This document shows positions 1-10,890 of a stretch of 64,000 nt of DNA, piece after piece. Both the position numbers and the translations under genes were made by a program. The DNA lies in the NCBI GenBank assembly GCA_038373885.1, contig JAWZYV010017494.1:434001-498000 (forward strand), given 5' to 3'. Below the pieces are notes generated by a model. It was not told the DNA's origin. It saw only the letters and a list, made by a program, of their open reading frames with translations, and searched no databases. Positions within the stretch are counted from its first letter, which is position 1, and the number at the start of each line of letters is the position of its first letter. This DNA comes from Cheiracanthium punctorium (lineage: Eukaryota; Arthropoda; Arachnida; Araneae; Cheiracanthiidae).

Positions 1-660
1 GATATGCATTTTTATTACTGGGGATGTTTGTGCGAGAAAAATGGGATGAGACTGGAAGCTGAAATATTAAGAAAACAAGTTTAAAAATGTCAAAAAATTC
101 AGAAAACCAACATTTTTATTAATACTTTTGATTTAAAGAGACAACACCCCCCCCCTCCCTTGCCGTAAAAGCTCTTATTCTAAGTAATCCTTTAACAAAC
201 CCTCCAAACCAATTCATGGCTATAAAATTAACAAAGAATGACAATATGAAGAGGTTGGGGTGTGGAGGGGAGGGTGAGGTTGCCGTCCCTAGAAAATGGT
301 GGGTAAACAAAACAAGGTCATAATCGGATTCAGAAGGCCATTTTATTTAAGTACCCTCCGAAATAGTATTAGTGATGGGGGGGGGTTGTGGATTACCACA
401 GGTACTCTATAGGATAAAATGTTTCTGCACTTTAGCTGTTGCGTATACGCTATTGGCCGAAAGCATTGCAAGTTTAAGAAACCGAACTTTTTTACGAATT
501 AAGTCCCTAAAAAAGCATAATATTTTTTTTCAAATGATCTCATATCTTTTAAAGTCAGAATGTGAAATCCATTCTGTTCCCCGGAATAAAATGAAATGAA
601 TAATATTAACTTTAAGTTTTTCTGAGCAGAAAATATTAATAAATAAGTGTAATTAAAGCA
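1..660. other. AT-rich sequence, no gene seen
   Basis: This stretch holds short poly-C/poly-G runs (near 147-156 and 376-384) and two open frames of 60-75 codons that show no domain, no codon bias and no splice context. I see nothing in it that supports a gene or a recognised repeat. Confidence 0.5.
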
Positions 661-664
661 TTTG

Positions 665-835
665 ATTTGCTGTTGGGCTGCCTCTAACTTTGATCACAGC
701 CGTCCTCTTTGAGGCATGGAATAGAAGTTCTGTGACACTTCTTTCAGTATTTTATGGTGACCAAACTTTAATTACTGTTTCCTGAAGCTCTTGTCATGTT
801 TCGGGATGATTTTGAGATTTGGTTTTACCAACTAC
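665..835 (-). pseudogene. Tc1-like transposase C-terminal remnant
   Basis: Read on the minus strand, one frame gives TELLFHASKRTAVIKVRG, which resembles the Tc1 C-terminal pattern (LV-SMPRR--AVI-A-G) that ends Tc1 transposases just before the inverted repeat. The preceding segment looks like the conserved tail region but contains stops and frame changes, so no functional protein is possible. Neither the catalytic DDE residues nor terminal inverted repeats are visible. The call rests on one short motif and could be chance, but the spacing of the hydrophobic, basic and AVIK segments fits. A translated search against Tc1 transposases would settle it. Confidence 0.45.
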
Positions 836-2250
836 ACTGAATTCTCAATATTTAAATCTGGCTAAAGGTGGTATATTAGAGTGGTTCTACTGTATACATT
901 AAAAATTATTTTCAAATTGTTCAACTGTTGAGATTATAAAAAAATATTTGAGTTAAATTTTTAAAAGAAAGTATTCATTAAAAATTATACCATCTTATAT
1001 TCCTTTTATGAATGTTATTGGATGTGAATTTATGAATTTCATTAAATTTTCTGCTCTATGACACATGGCATGAGAAGGTAAGAATAAAGCTAATTTTATT
1101 TTGCTAGTCATGCATTAAAAAAATCCAGAAAAAACAGATATTTTAAGCATAGTGACTCGAAGTTAAACTGCATATACTTCAAAAAATTGTCTAAAATATT
1201 CATAAAAATTACGAACTGAATAATTTCCATTTTCATTTTGCATACTTGCATTTTCATATTTATCATGTCTAATGTATTTTATCTTACCTTATTATAAGTA
1301 ATACTTAAATGGGCTTAAGATAAGAATAATGCGAGTAAAAAGAGAGAAAAGTAAATTATTTATTAGATTATTAGAAAGGAATCCAAATTCATTATATAAA
1401 AGAGGAAATTTTGCTTTAGTTTCAAATTAATACGCTGCTAGGATTCTTTGCGTTAAAATTCAGCTACTTTTTATGTTTGAAATGACATTTTATCGATCGC
1501 TTTCTATTTGGTGAATATTTTAGTATTGTAATGAGAATAATTTATACGCGAAATAATATCGCCAAGGATTATGGAAGTTTAGACACAACGAAGAATGACT
1601 GAACCTTGTTCATTTGCATTCTGAAAGTCATGGAAAAGTACAAAATTGTGATGCTACGTATGCAAAAGAGGGAGGAAGATTATTAAATTAATTAGTTCCT
1701 GAGTAACTCCTTGGTTTAATTTTCTAGGACACGTACGTATTTAATAGAAATATGAGTTTAAGGAACTTTTTTTTAAGCTCTTGCGATTCCGTTTAAAAGC
1801 GGTTTTTGTCTGTGTTTATAAAACTTGAATAGCAACAGGACGCTTTAATCTAACAGTTACATAACAGCTAATTATAAAAAACATAGTGGTCATTGAATAT
1901 ATGTACTTAATATTTTAATCAATATATTTTTTTACCAGAAAGAAGCATTAAAATGCAGTTGGCAGCCATGGAAGAAATTAATGGCAGTGTAAGGTAACAA
2001 ACTAATAAAGCTGAGCCATATGTTGGGAAATTCAACTATGGAAAGTTTAGTAATATAGTAGGCATAAAAAATTCTGTGGAACAACGTATAATTAATAAGC
2101 AGCTAAAAAAAAATGTTGCTGAATAAATTAGTTATTTATGGCGTATAAAAATGGCAGAACAATAATCACACTGGAAATCACAGCTCGATGCCACTTAATA
2201 CTAGGCTATTTATTTCTCAAATCGACTTCCTCCTCCTAGATTAGTCGTCA
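836..2250. other. AT-rich sequence without recognised features
   Basis: This is low-GC sequence with scattered A/T runs. No open frame of convincing length, no terminal inverted repeats and no RNA gene were seen. Confidence 0.5.
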
Positions 2251-2255
2251 GCTGT

Positions 2256-2734
2256 ACTGTCATCGACAGGAGCTCCACGTCAAAATACCTGGGGGTGACT
2301 CTGAACAGCAATCTAACTCAGAAATATCACTTCATGAGCGCTTGGAAGAAAATACCTGCTGCCTACGGAAGGATCGTTCCTCTCATGAATTCCAAAGCTC
2401 TTAGCTACTAGAATAAATCTTTGCAGTACAAAACTGTAATTCGGCCTATTGTGACATATGTGGCCACCGTTCGGGCCTATGGCGCACGAACAAACATAGA
2501 CCGCTTAGAGCAAAAACAATCTGCCATTCTCAGGAAGATTCACCGAGGACACTACTTTCTGTCCACCATTAGGAAAGGCTTTCGCATACAGATTTTCGGA
2601 GACCACTTGCTCTCCATCTCTGGCAACTTCTACGATAATCGCTAAGAATTACCATGTGAGATCGTAGTGGAATATCCCGGCTATGATCTCTATGATTCGG
2701 ACAACAGAAAAAGGCCGCGAGCGGTCATTTCGGG
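2256..2734 (+). pseudogene. Jockey-type LINE reverse transcriptase C-terminus
   Basis: One frame runs through a familiar non-LTR retrotransposon C-terminal region. It has the block SKYLGVTL(N), then AAYGRIVPLMNSKAL, then the thumb-like segment VIRPIVTY-A-V-AYGA, then RLEQKQSAILRKI, and finally RKRPRAV, the motif that typically ends Jockey-clade ORF2. Two in-frame stops (TAG at 2409, TAA at 2643) break the frame. The polymerase palm with its FADD-type motif should lie upstream and is absent, so this is a 5'-truncated, dead LINE copy, the usual product of incomplete target-primed reverse transcription. A shared 3' module follows immediately. Orientation is plus. The clade is judged from motif order only. 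Confidence 0.8.
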
Positions 2735-2740
2735 CTACTC

Positions 2741-2893
2741 CCTCAGCCCCACGAGAGGCTGGGCAGAGCGGATTAAATTGCTCTCTGGCGAGCAGTCAGA
2801 CTCCTTTGGCAAGAGTCGTTTCTCCCGCTGTTATACACTGCACGCTAGGGGTTGCCGCCCGCACCGCAAGTTGATCCGCGAAAAACAGTAGAG
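2741..2893 (+). repeat. LINE 3' module, copy 1
   Basis: This roughly 150-bp GC-richer module directly follows the RT remnant and ends in GCGAAAAACAGTAGAG. A close copy lies in opposite orientation at 4044-4206 and ends at exactly the same base. The shared end point marks the 3' terminus of a retroposed family. The open frame that runs through it continues from the RT frame, but I regard it as untranslated tail. Confidence 0.7.
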
Positions 2894-3013
2894 CTTCCAC
2901 ATTCTTTTTCTGTTGCATGCAGTATATTTACATACACTGCTATGGAATAGAAGTAAGGTGTTAGAGGGGAGTGGTTTTTTAAAAAGTACATATTTATTTA
3001 TGCAATAACAATA

Positions 3014-3262
3014 ATGGAAAATTGGGAAATTCAACGTTTGAGCATGAAATTTTATCTCGCAGTTATTTACAGTTTTCTTGTTATCTTTTTATTTTTTCTT
3101 AATGTTTTACTTCTTTCCTTGTCTTGCCTTTGCCATTGGAAAAAAAAAAAAAAAAGACAAAATGTCATTGACAATACAAGAAATTTCCAGATTTCACCGT
3201 TCATTTTTTTTTTTTTTTTCCTGTCTTTATACATAGACAATGTTTTGACTGAATTACAGTAA
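3014..3262. repeat. A-run and T-run low-complexity patches
   Basis: A 15-bp A run near 3140-3154 and a 17-bp T run near 3205-3221 lie in AT-rich DNA. The open frame spanning them encodes mostly F, L, K and S from the homopolymers and is not credible as a gene. Confidence 0.6.
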
Positions 3263-3874
3263 GTTGTATTTAAAACAAATAAGAAATCTTTTGCGGTTTA
3301 AAACAAAGTCAACAGTAAAAAAATTATCTAGAATTTGCTTTCTCATTTAATTTTAAGTTTTTAGCTATTTACCTTATTAATTTTTCACTGAAACAAAATG
3401 GTCCAAAGAAAGTCTTAAAAAATCGTTCTTGAATACGAATTAGTTTTTTCTTTCATTGAATTAGTAGTTTGTGCTTGATTAAAAGAATTTAGCATTTTAT
3501 AAATATAGATTATATGTAAATGAACTTTACACAAAGTTTAACATTTACTTTCTTACCGTTACAAAGACGAGCGGTTATTATTCTTTGTTGTTACACACAT
3601 TATTGCTAGCCCATATTAATCTTTCAGTATCCTACAAGAATCAGTAATGCAATTTTCGTCCTCGCTTCAATCTGCATCCATGGGAACATATAGGTTTAAA
3701 CCCGAAGAGTTTATCTGCATCTATAATCCATATCTATTAATTGCTAAAACCCCGGACTAAACATTTAATAAAGAAGGGTTTTCTCTAATCGTATGTAAAT
3801 TCATACAAAAGCCAAATGATGATTGCTTTTTAACTGTTCACTGTTTCTTTTTTATTTCCGTAACATATTACCTT

Positions 3875-3941
3875 CAAATCTAAAATTTTTTATTCATATT
3901 TAAATGCATGCATTTAAATATGAATAAAAATTTTAGATTTG
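3875..3941. repeat. 67-bp near-perfect palindrome
   Basis: The left arm reads CAAATCTAAAATTTTTTATT and continues to TTTAAATGCATG at the centre. The right arm is its reverse complement except for a single extra T in the left arm. The centre is ATGCAT with almost no loop, so it could extrude as a cruciform or be the product of an inverted duplication. No target duplication is evident. Confidence 0.85.
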
Positions 3942-4043
3942 TAATTTTAGACTGCAATTTTAAATGCATTAAAATATATATTTAGAACAATTAATCAACA
4001 AATAAAATAAAAAAATATTTGGAAAAGAATATGGAATTTCTAA

Positions 4044-4206
4044 CTCTACTGTTTTTCGCGGATCAACTTGCGGTGCGGTCGGCAACCCCTAGCGTGCAGT
4101 GTATAACAGCGGGAGAAACGACTCTTGCCAAAGGAGTCTGACTACACGCCAAATCGCCAGAGAGCAATTTAATCCGCTCTGCCCAGCCTCTCGTCTCAGC
4201 CCCTAC
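4044..4206 (-). repeat. LINE 3' module, copy 2 (inverted)
   Basis: This is the reverse complement of the module at 2741-2893. It begins on the plus strand with CTCTACTGTTTTTCGCGG and includes the same segment about 110 bp long with few differences, plus a small insertion near 4145. The sequence that should lie upstream of it in its own orientation (4207-4390) is not RT-like, so the tail is attached to different upstream DNA here. Confidence 0.75.
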
Positions 4207-4390
4207 TATCTAGCTCTGACTTCTCACCTGCCTGCCGCATCTATTCTGACTTGACCTGATTCTACCGTCCGACCAAGTAAACGGGTTCTCTACCTTGTAT
4301 TCCCAAGTTTTATACACGAGGTGGAGATAAAGCTGTCAACTGCCATGGTACTCCAATAACTTCCTACCCCCATCAATCAGTCAGACTTTC

Positions 4391-5295
4391 ATTACAACTC
4401 CCATTAATAGAAAATAATTTTTTTCTTTTTTTATAACTTTATCACTGTTTGTTTTTTAAATTAGTTTGGAGGGACAAGAAAAGTACTATACGTTGTGTAT
4501 ATTCTATTTCGGACGCTATTTTAATGATTTTTAATTTTAAAACAAACCGAATAATATGTGTAGATTATCTTCGATTTCAGAGGCACTGTACCGAAGCTGT
4601 AATAACAAGATATATAGTATTACTATTAGTGTTTCATACACAAGCCACTGCACAACCCGAGCGGCACAAAAAGAAAAAATTAATGCCATTGAACGCAAAG
4701 GACATGATGTAAAACATTTGCTGAGAATGTCCCATATGCATCCTTTTGGAACTAAACATTTCAAACATTCGCTATGAACGGGTAGATTTTTAGTACTTTC
4801 TGCATGTTTTTTAAACGTTCACGCAAAATTTAAGCCTATTGGTGTAACAGCGTGAATTAGCATAAAATATAGATAAGCAGTCAAACAACAAAATGCATTT
4901 CCAATATTGAAGTTATATAGAATCTTGTAGAAATAAGATAATTAGATCAACGAAATTTATTTGACCATTGCTTATCTCCTCCGCTGTGCGCTGCAATATA
5001 TACGCAGAAATTAACACATCTTTAATGATTTACGTTACATCTAAATGTATAGTTAAATAAGTATTCAAGAAATATTGCGAAAGCCCTATCTGCATTAAAA
5101 GCGGGTGTTTGTAAAGCATAGATGTTTTAATATGTCTTCATATTTCAATGAAATGTTAATACAAGTTATCTCATGAATAAATTATTTTAGTAATTTTATG
5201 GCAACGCTAAAATAACTTTGAATTGATTTCATTTCCGTTTTCAAGCAGAATGGAAGTGAATAAACTACGTTCTAGTCCGTAAACGAAAAATAATC
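4391..5295. other. AT-rich sequence, no gene seen
   Basis: Overlapping open frames of 73-87 codons on both strands near 4449-4777 are unlike any family I know and lack codon bias. I treat the stretch as non-coding. Confidence 0.5.
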
Positions 5296-5965
5296 GAGTT
5301 AAGCCAATTTTATAGTATAAAAATTTAGGAATTTATATGTTTGCCTGTGCATTAACGTTGAATTAAATTAAATTAATTAATTGGCATAAAATTAAGTCTG
5401 TCATTAAATATATTTACTACAATCTTTTCCTGCATTTTTATAAAGTAAACTATTTTCTGGTAACATTAATTACCCTCAGACGATTTTAGATGTCATAGAG
5501 TACTTGAAATAAGCTGATGGTCATATAAAATAATTTTCCCTATTTCGAGGCATTCAAACAATTGAGTTAAGCCAGTTTTACAGTATAAAAGTTTAGGAAT
5601 TTATATGTGCGTTAAAGTTCATTTAATTAAATTAATTAATTGGCATAAAATTAAGTGTGTCATCAAATACAGTTACTATAATCTTTTTTCCTGCATTTTT
5701 ATAAACTTTTCTCTGGTAACATTAATTACCCTCCAGACGATCTTAGGTGTCATAGAGTACTTGAAATATGCTGATGGTCATATAAAAAAAATTTCCCTAT
5801 TTCGAGGCATTTAAATAATTGAGTTAAGCCAGTTTTATAGTGTAAAAGTTTAGAAATTTATATGTTTGTCTGTGCATTAACATTCATCAAATTAATTAAA
5901 TTAATTGGCATAAAATTAAGTGCGTCATCAAATATATTTACTATAATCTTTTCTCCTGCATTTGT
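5296..5965. repeat. Tandem array, about 2.5 units of 257-268 bp
   Basis: Units begin with GAGTTAAGCCA(A/G)TTTTA at about 5296, 5564 and 5821, giving periods of 268 and 257 bp. Each contains an AATTAATTGGCATAAAATTA block, a TTTTCCTGCATTT block and, in the first two complete units, GAGTACTTGAAATA. The third unit stops where the piggyBac-type MITE begins. The units differ by small indels, so the array is not very recent. Confidence 0.85.
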
Positions 5966-5969
5966 TTAA

Positions 5970-6366
5970 CCCTTTGAGGCACAACCCTTCAGCTGGCTGT
6001 GCTGCACAGCCAGCTGCGTCAAAAAAAGGGTCTCTAGATCTGTGGCACGCGATGAACGTTTCGATCGTCCGCCATCTTGCTGGTAGTTAAGTCGAGCGAT
6101 GGCAACGACTGCCCTTTTTTCAGCATTGGGCAATCTATCCAGCTGTTCTCTCATTCTTCCCTTTTTCAGCAGATGTCAGTGCTGTTAAAAATAATCGTGA
6201 CCATTTTTTTACGGGAAATGACGTACTAAAAAGGTAAAGGATTCTAGTTGGAGCTATGTCACCCGCAACTATTTTTATAGAAATCAAATCTATTCTTCGT
6301 GACTGGCAACAGTTAAAAACGGCAGAGTTTGGTGTTCCCAGAGCGGGAACATTGCGCGTTAAAGGG
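5970..6366. mobile_element. piggyBac-type MITE, copy 1
   Basis: The element starts CCCTTTGAGGCAC and ends GCGCGTTAAAGGG, giving short CCCTTT terminal repeats. It is flanked on both sides by TTAA (5966-5969 and 6367-6370), the obligatory piggyBac target duplication. It has no coding capacity. Just inside the left end lies a palindrome at 5990-6016, with arms CAGCTGGCTGTGC and GCACAGCCAGCTG around one T. Its right-hand neighbour is a truncated mariner-type MITE that begins at the same TTAA. A second copy is at 11954. A transposase of the same superfamily is present at 19.5-21.4 kb, but its termini look different, so it need not be the source. Confidence 0.8.
5990..6016. repeat. 27-bp perfect odd palindrome inside MITE
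   Basis: Arms of 13 bp surround a single central T. The related copy near 12096 keeps only part of it (GGCTGTGCGGCACAGCC). Confidence 0.85.
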
Positions 6367-6708
6367 TTAATAATCACTTTGGAAGAGGAAGCAACGGTGA
6401 ACTTTCCGACCATCGTTTGTCAAAAACGAGCGCATTTTTTTTGCAGAAAGCTCTTAACTGGTGACTGGTAACTTACTAAAACTTAGTTTACAGAATTTTA
6501 TTTCGTTTCATAGATGAAAGACTCGGAGAAAAGCTCATCGTTTACGAAACTTGACTAATAATTTAGACCAATAGTTCTTCCAAAGTGATCATTAACAGGT
6601 ACACGAAGAGGATATTTTCGACCTCACATTGCTGTGTGATTCTGAACCGTCTTGATCCTCTCTACCACCCTTTACATTTTGACCTTTATATTTTAGGACC
6701 ACTCAGTG
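6367..6708. mobile_element. Mariner-type long-TIR MITE, left-truncated copy
   Basis: The segment from AATAATCACTTTGGA through ATTAACAGGTA to the terminal CCACTCAGTG followed by TA matches the complete element at 6979-7420. The missing left arm is replaced by the piggyBac MITE, whose right TTAA coincides with the TTAA in this element's GTTAATAATCAC motif. The DNA left of the piggyBac MITE does not contain the missing arm, so deletion as well as insertion is needed to explain the junction. Confidence 0.7.
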
Positions 6709-6978
6709 TATATAAATTACTAAAAGTACGGGAATACGATTTCTCATTCAAAAAAATAGTATATTTTCATAAGTCGACGATAGAATACAATTTGGCGTTG
6801 TTGGACTGAAAACGAGTAAATAACTACAATGGATGGGAGTTTTTGAATATGCGATTTTTATACAGTATGTGTGAAACATTAGTCTCTTATGATACAGAAA
6901 CCTTCAGCAAGTTCTCAATTTTTAGATGACGATTGACAGCTGATTCTGGTTGACGAAAATGCGTTGTATGAGCATATA

Positions 6979-7420
6979 CACTGTGTCCCATTATAATTGG
7001 GACAAACTTTAAGGTGTGGCAGGGCACGTAATAAGGATTCAGAAACTCACAGCATTGTGGGATCGGAAACGCCATCTTCATGTAGCTGTTAATAATCACT
7101 TTGGAATCAATGCTGAAATATTATTAGATTTTCCGACCCTTGTTCATAAAAAGTTAATGTATCTTTCGCAGAAAACACGTGACTAAAATTAATAGTTTAA
7201 AAATTCTATTTCATTTCATGGATGAAATTTTTGGAGAAAAGCCCATTGTCTATGAAATTCGGTTAAGAAATTAGACTAACACTTCATCTCTTTTCACAAG
7301 GTGGTTATTAACAGGTAAGGAAAACGGGTTTTTTGACCCCACAGTCCTATGTCATTCTGAATCTTTATTGTGTGTCCTGCCTTCCCTTAAAGTTTATTCC
7401 AATAATTATGGGACATCCTG
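6979..7420. mobile_element. Long-TIR MITE (mariner-like ends), complete
   Basis: The ends CACTGTGTCCCATTATAATT and, inverted, CAGGATGTCCCATAATTATT lead into about 130 bp of imperfect terminal inverted repeat. The arms contain AAACTTTAAGG, GGATTCAGAA, a TGTGGG(A/G)TC block and GTTAATAATCACTTTG, and their mirrors follow at 7295-7420. TA dinucleotides flank both ends (6977-6978 and 7421-7422). The CAGGRTGTCCCA-type end plus TA target site is typical of mariner-like elements. It has no transposase. A third copy lies at 56926-57352. Confidence 0.8.
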
Positions 7421-7422
7421 TA

Positions 7423-8550
7423 TAAGTCAGTATATTTTATAAACATTAAAACGAGACTTTGTACTCAAAGTCGAGAACTTAATACACACCAGATTCAGGA
7501 TACCGTTTATAAGAAATCGACATATTGAAACTTTTGTACTTTGTACAAGAAGCTCTAATTTGTATCAGTAAAATATTGATTTTCGCAAATTTATTAGTCA
7601 CTGTATTTATTTTATTAAAAAAAAATTAATGCAATGTTTAGTATTTACGTTTGCATAATTTAACCTGGGACTGCAAACTGTTTGTGCAATGTTTTTGAAA
7701 ACATTCAGAAAGAATTAGTCTACACAAGCTGCACTACTCACTGAAAAAAAAAAAAATCCGTACTTTTCATGAAACTTTCTGAAAAATTTCTTAAACATGA
7801 AACTGCACAGAAATTTTTTTAAAAGTGTTAAACATTCTTTCTAAAATTTTCAAATCATTCTTTATTTCTCAAAAATTTCGACTTTTAATAGTTTTTTCTA
7901 AACGTTTTATACTTCATGCAAGTTTATTGTTAATAACAGTGTAGAATACAGCTTGCAAAAAGGCATCCTAAATTTTGTAGTCCTTGACATAGCTTAGTTG
8001 TATTTATTTCCTAAAATTACATGATGGTTTCGAGCTACAGACTTCCGTAAAAACGAAACTGCGTATAGTAATTTGCCAGGGACTGTAAATGGTGAAATTG
8101 TATTCATGGTTTAGCTTTTCACCATCCTTATGGTAATATTTTACGGCTAATTACGGCTGAGTGTAGAGCAATGGTAAAGATGCTGGAAAAGAATTTTTAT
8201 AGAAAGTACTGGACAGCAACCTTTCGGTCTAACGGCTAACGTCCGGAATGTTCACATAGTTGTCCCGGGACCCTACCACGATGCTATCAGAATGCGTGAT
8301 ATGCGGATAGTTCTCACTCACGGATAGTTAAATTCTTCGGATAAATCGTCGAGGACCCTGATTTTCGTACTACCGCTATTAGTTGCACCTAAAGTAAATG
8401 AAAATTTTTGTACCTCTTACGACAGTGTCAGAATTGGAAATTATCAACTAATCAAAACACATTGCTTCATTCCCTTTATCATCCCAGAGCATTGTCTTTG
8501 ATGGATGTCGGAGGGGTTTTGAGACGTCTATCAGTGAAAGAGGGTGTTTT
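7423..8550. other. AT-rich sequence, no gene seen
   Basis: A-runs occur near 7618 and 7743. A GC-richer patch at 8215-8360 (around GTCCCGGGACC) has no recognisable coding or repeat identity. Short palindromes at 8556-8570 (GCAC..GTGC) and 8602-8611 (CGGCGCGCCG) precede the endonuclease remnant, but I cannot assign them to a Helitron terminus. Confidence 0.4.
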
Positions 8551-8810
8551 TTTTTAGCACTCGGGTGCTATTTCTTTCAAGCACGAGATTTTTGTCTAAG
8601 CGGCGCGCCGTGGTCACTTTTCCGTTTGAGTGATTTTGATATTGATAACGAAAACATGGACTATCCCTTCAGATGATTTTCAAATACCAGGATTAAGTTT
8701 GGTCGAACGGATAGATAGCGCTTTCCAAAACAGAAAGTCATGTGGAGTTATGATTTTTATAGAGGAAAACTTTATAAAAATCACTTTATAAAAAGAAAAT
8801 AAAACACTTT

Positions 8811-9155
8811 ACCCGTGCCTACACGAGCCAGATCAATGGTGTTCAAATGGTCATTGCATACATTCAAGATAAAGTGAGATTTGATGTTACACACGCTAGT
8901 CCTCGAATTTCTTATGATGATAAATTAGACGCTATATTCGAAACGTAGGAGATTTTAACATAGAATTAAATTCCGATCAAGGAACCGATTTCATAACTGA
9001 AATGTATACTTTAGATTTTCCAAAACGCACTCATCCAAAACATTTCACCGCTAGGGATAAAACAACCATTGATGCAATTTTCAGCAACAAAATTATGCGT
9101 ACAGGAGTCTATATGTGCACTTACTGTTATCATTTTTCCTCTATGTGGCAGAATT
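8811..9155 (+). pseudogene. Endonuclease (EEP-type) remnant 1
   Basis: The first frame reads AYTSQINGVQMVIAYIQDKV and then THASPRISYDDKLDAIF, followed by a frameshift near 8940 to GDFNIELNSD and later KTTIDAIFSN. The GDFN motif with a downstream T(T)IDAIF block is the signature of the endonuclease/exonuclease/phosphatase fold found in LINEs and in some Helitron proteins of arthropods. The catalytic N of GDFN is kept, but the frame is broken and the final SDH-type motif is not clear. No adjoining RT or helicase was found. I lean to a Helitron- or PIF1-associated endonuclease because the spacing resembles those proteins. Confidence 0.55.
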
Positions 9156-10129
9156 GATTGAATAGATTTAAAAAAGAACAACAGAAATTCTTCCAGCCGA
9201 GTGCGTAAATAAACTCTGGAAGAATTTCAGTTTTTTTTTTAAGTTAAACTTCTTTAGGCGAAACTAGGGAGTAACTCAGATTTATTTTCTGACGGAAGTA
9301 ACGCTCAGTAAAGGAAATGACGTATCTTTTCCCCCCTTGCTTCTTCATTCCGCCATGACTGCGAAAACATTGCAATGTCAAGGACAAAAAGCCTGATAAT
9401 GTCTACACCGTTTGCTCGATTCCCTTGAAAATTTCCATAATCATGTATAAAAATATAGAAAACAATCTGCGCTACTTTAAAAATCTGAAAATCGACCCGT
9501 TCCCTCATTTTTAAGCGATTTTTCACTATTTTCAGCAACATTTCATATCCGAGAGTCAAAAAAGTTTATCATTTGCGTGACAAAATTGGCTATTGCAAGT
9601 GATTTTTACATCATATTGACGTCACAAATAACAAGCTTTTTCCAGATTTATAAGATTAATTATTTGCGGAACAGCTCTCGGGCGTTCGTTCCTGAGAACG
9701 TCGACTGTGCTCCCTGGGCGTCGACATTACTCCCTACCTGTTTTGAAGCAAGATCTTGTCTGATGACCCTGTTCAGCGGATAAGTGGACCGGCTCTTGTC
9801 AGAGCCACTGTGTGAAGTCTTTCGCTGAACAGGCGGCGATCCTGCTGACTGTCTCTCACTGTTGTTACAGGCGGCGACCCAACCCGACACCTCCGATACA
9901 CAAGGCCTACGCACCGAATACAGAAAGTGGCACTATGGTGCATTCCGTTGCTTTACTCACATGTTTTCAATGGCATTAATACAATATTTAATGGAATTAT
10001 GAGTAAAAACTTGACATGATTGGTTGCCATGATACATAAATATTGTTTGTCTGTACTTAAATAATATGTAATCTTTTAATATTGCTCATGTGTTTTTGAG
10101 TTATTTATAATAATGAGCCAAATGTAAAT
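9156..10129. other. Unassigned; GC-richer patch at 9660-9920
   Basis: The patch around 9690-9920 contains GTCGAC direct repeats, a TTCAGCG..CGCTGAA inverted motif and the string TTGTTACAGGCGGCGACC. The last could be an intron acceptor or an LTR edge, but neither is supported by a partner signal. Open frames of 68-84 codons on both strands overlap and are not recognised. Confidence 0.3.
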
Positions 10130-10890
10130 ATTTAAATAGAATAATACTTAGAGCAAAAACAGCAGAGGAAAACAAAAGTTTAAGAACACTGCCATAGAAA
10201 AACGCAATAATAGACCTTACGTGCATTCGATACCAACCGACAGAAGAAAATACCAGTTTAGGAACACATTTAAAGAAAAATACCACAACAAAGACATTCT
10301 CTCGATTCAAACCCTACGGGAAAAAATTTTAAGAAAACAGTGAAAGAATAATAGTTCAACACGGACACTTCCTGGATGCTAACCCGATATCCAGACGGAA
10401 CAACGGTTTAAGAACACGGGTATGTAACACCACAAAGAAACAAACACTGGCTGCAAAGGGTTTAAGATCAAAATAAAAGAATAACAAATGGACACTCCGT
10501 GGATTCTAACCCAACCTCAAGACGGAGCAACGGTTTAACACGGGGATGGAACACCACAAAGAAACTGACCCTGGCTGCAGACATTCCCAAACAATAGATA
10601 GAACCTGCAGTTTAAAAACACAGATACAGATAAATAATTCGAAGCCTACCAGCAGACGAAATCAACGCTTAAGAATACTGTGATAGAAAAACAATAAAAA
10701 AATAATTTACACTACCTGCATTCGAACACAACAATCAGAGGAAAACATCAGTTAAAGGACAGAGCTAAAGTATAATACTAGACTATGGACATTCCTCCCA
10801 TTGAAACCCAAACTCCCGACGGAACAATGGTACAAAAAAAAACAGTTAAAGAATAATACTACAACATGGACACTTCCTGGATTCTAAATA
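10130..10890. repeat. Degenerate minisatellite-like repeat region
   Basis: A variable unit of very roughly 60-90 bp recurs. Its recognisable blocks are GGACACTTCCTGGATTCTAA (10363, 10492 and 10868 in variants), GACGGA(A/G)CAA(C/T)GGTTTAA, and AACACCACAAAGAAAC (10427, 10550). The copies are strongly diverged and out of phase, which suggests an old array. It lies directly against the second endonuclease remnant. No open frame spans it. Confidence 0.6.

Noticed and set aside
8556..8611. Helitron 3' hairpin near the endonuclease remnant
   Set aside because: The palindromes are short, no CTRR end follows at the right distance, and no Helitron 5' end was seen.
9660..9914. LTR edge or exon at TTGTTACAGGCGGCGACC
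   Set aside because: No matching second LTR boundary, primer-binding site or splice partner was found.
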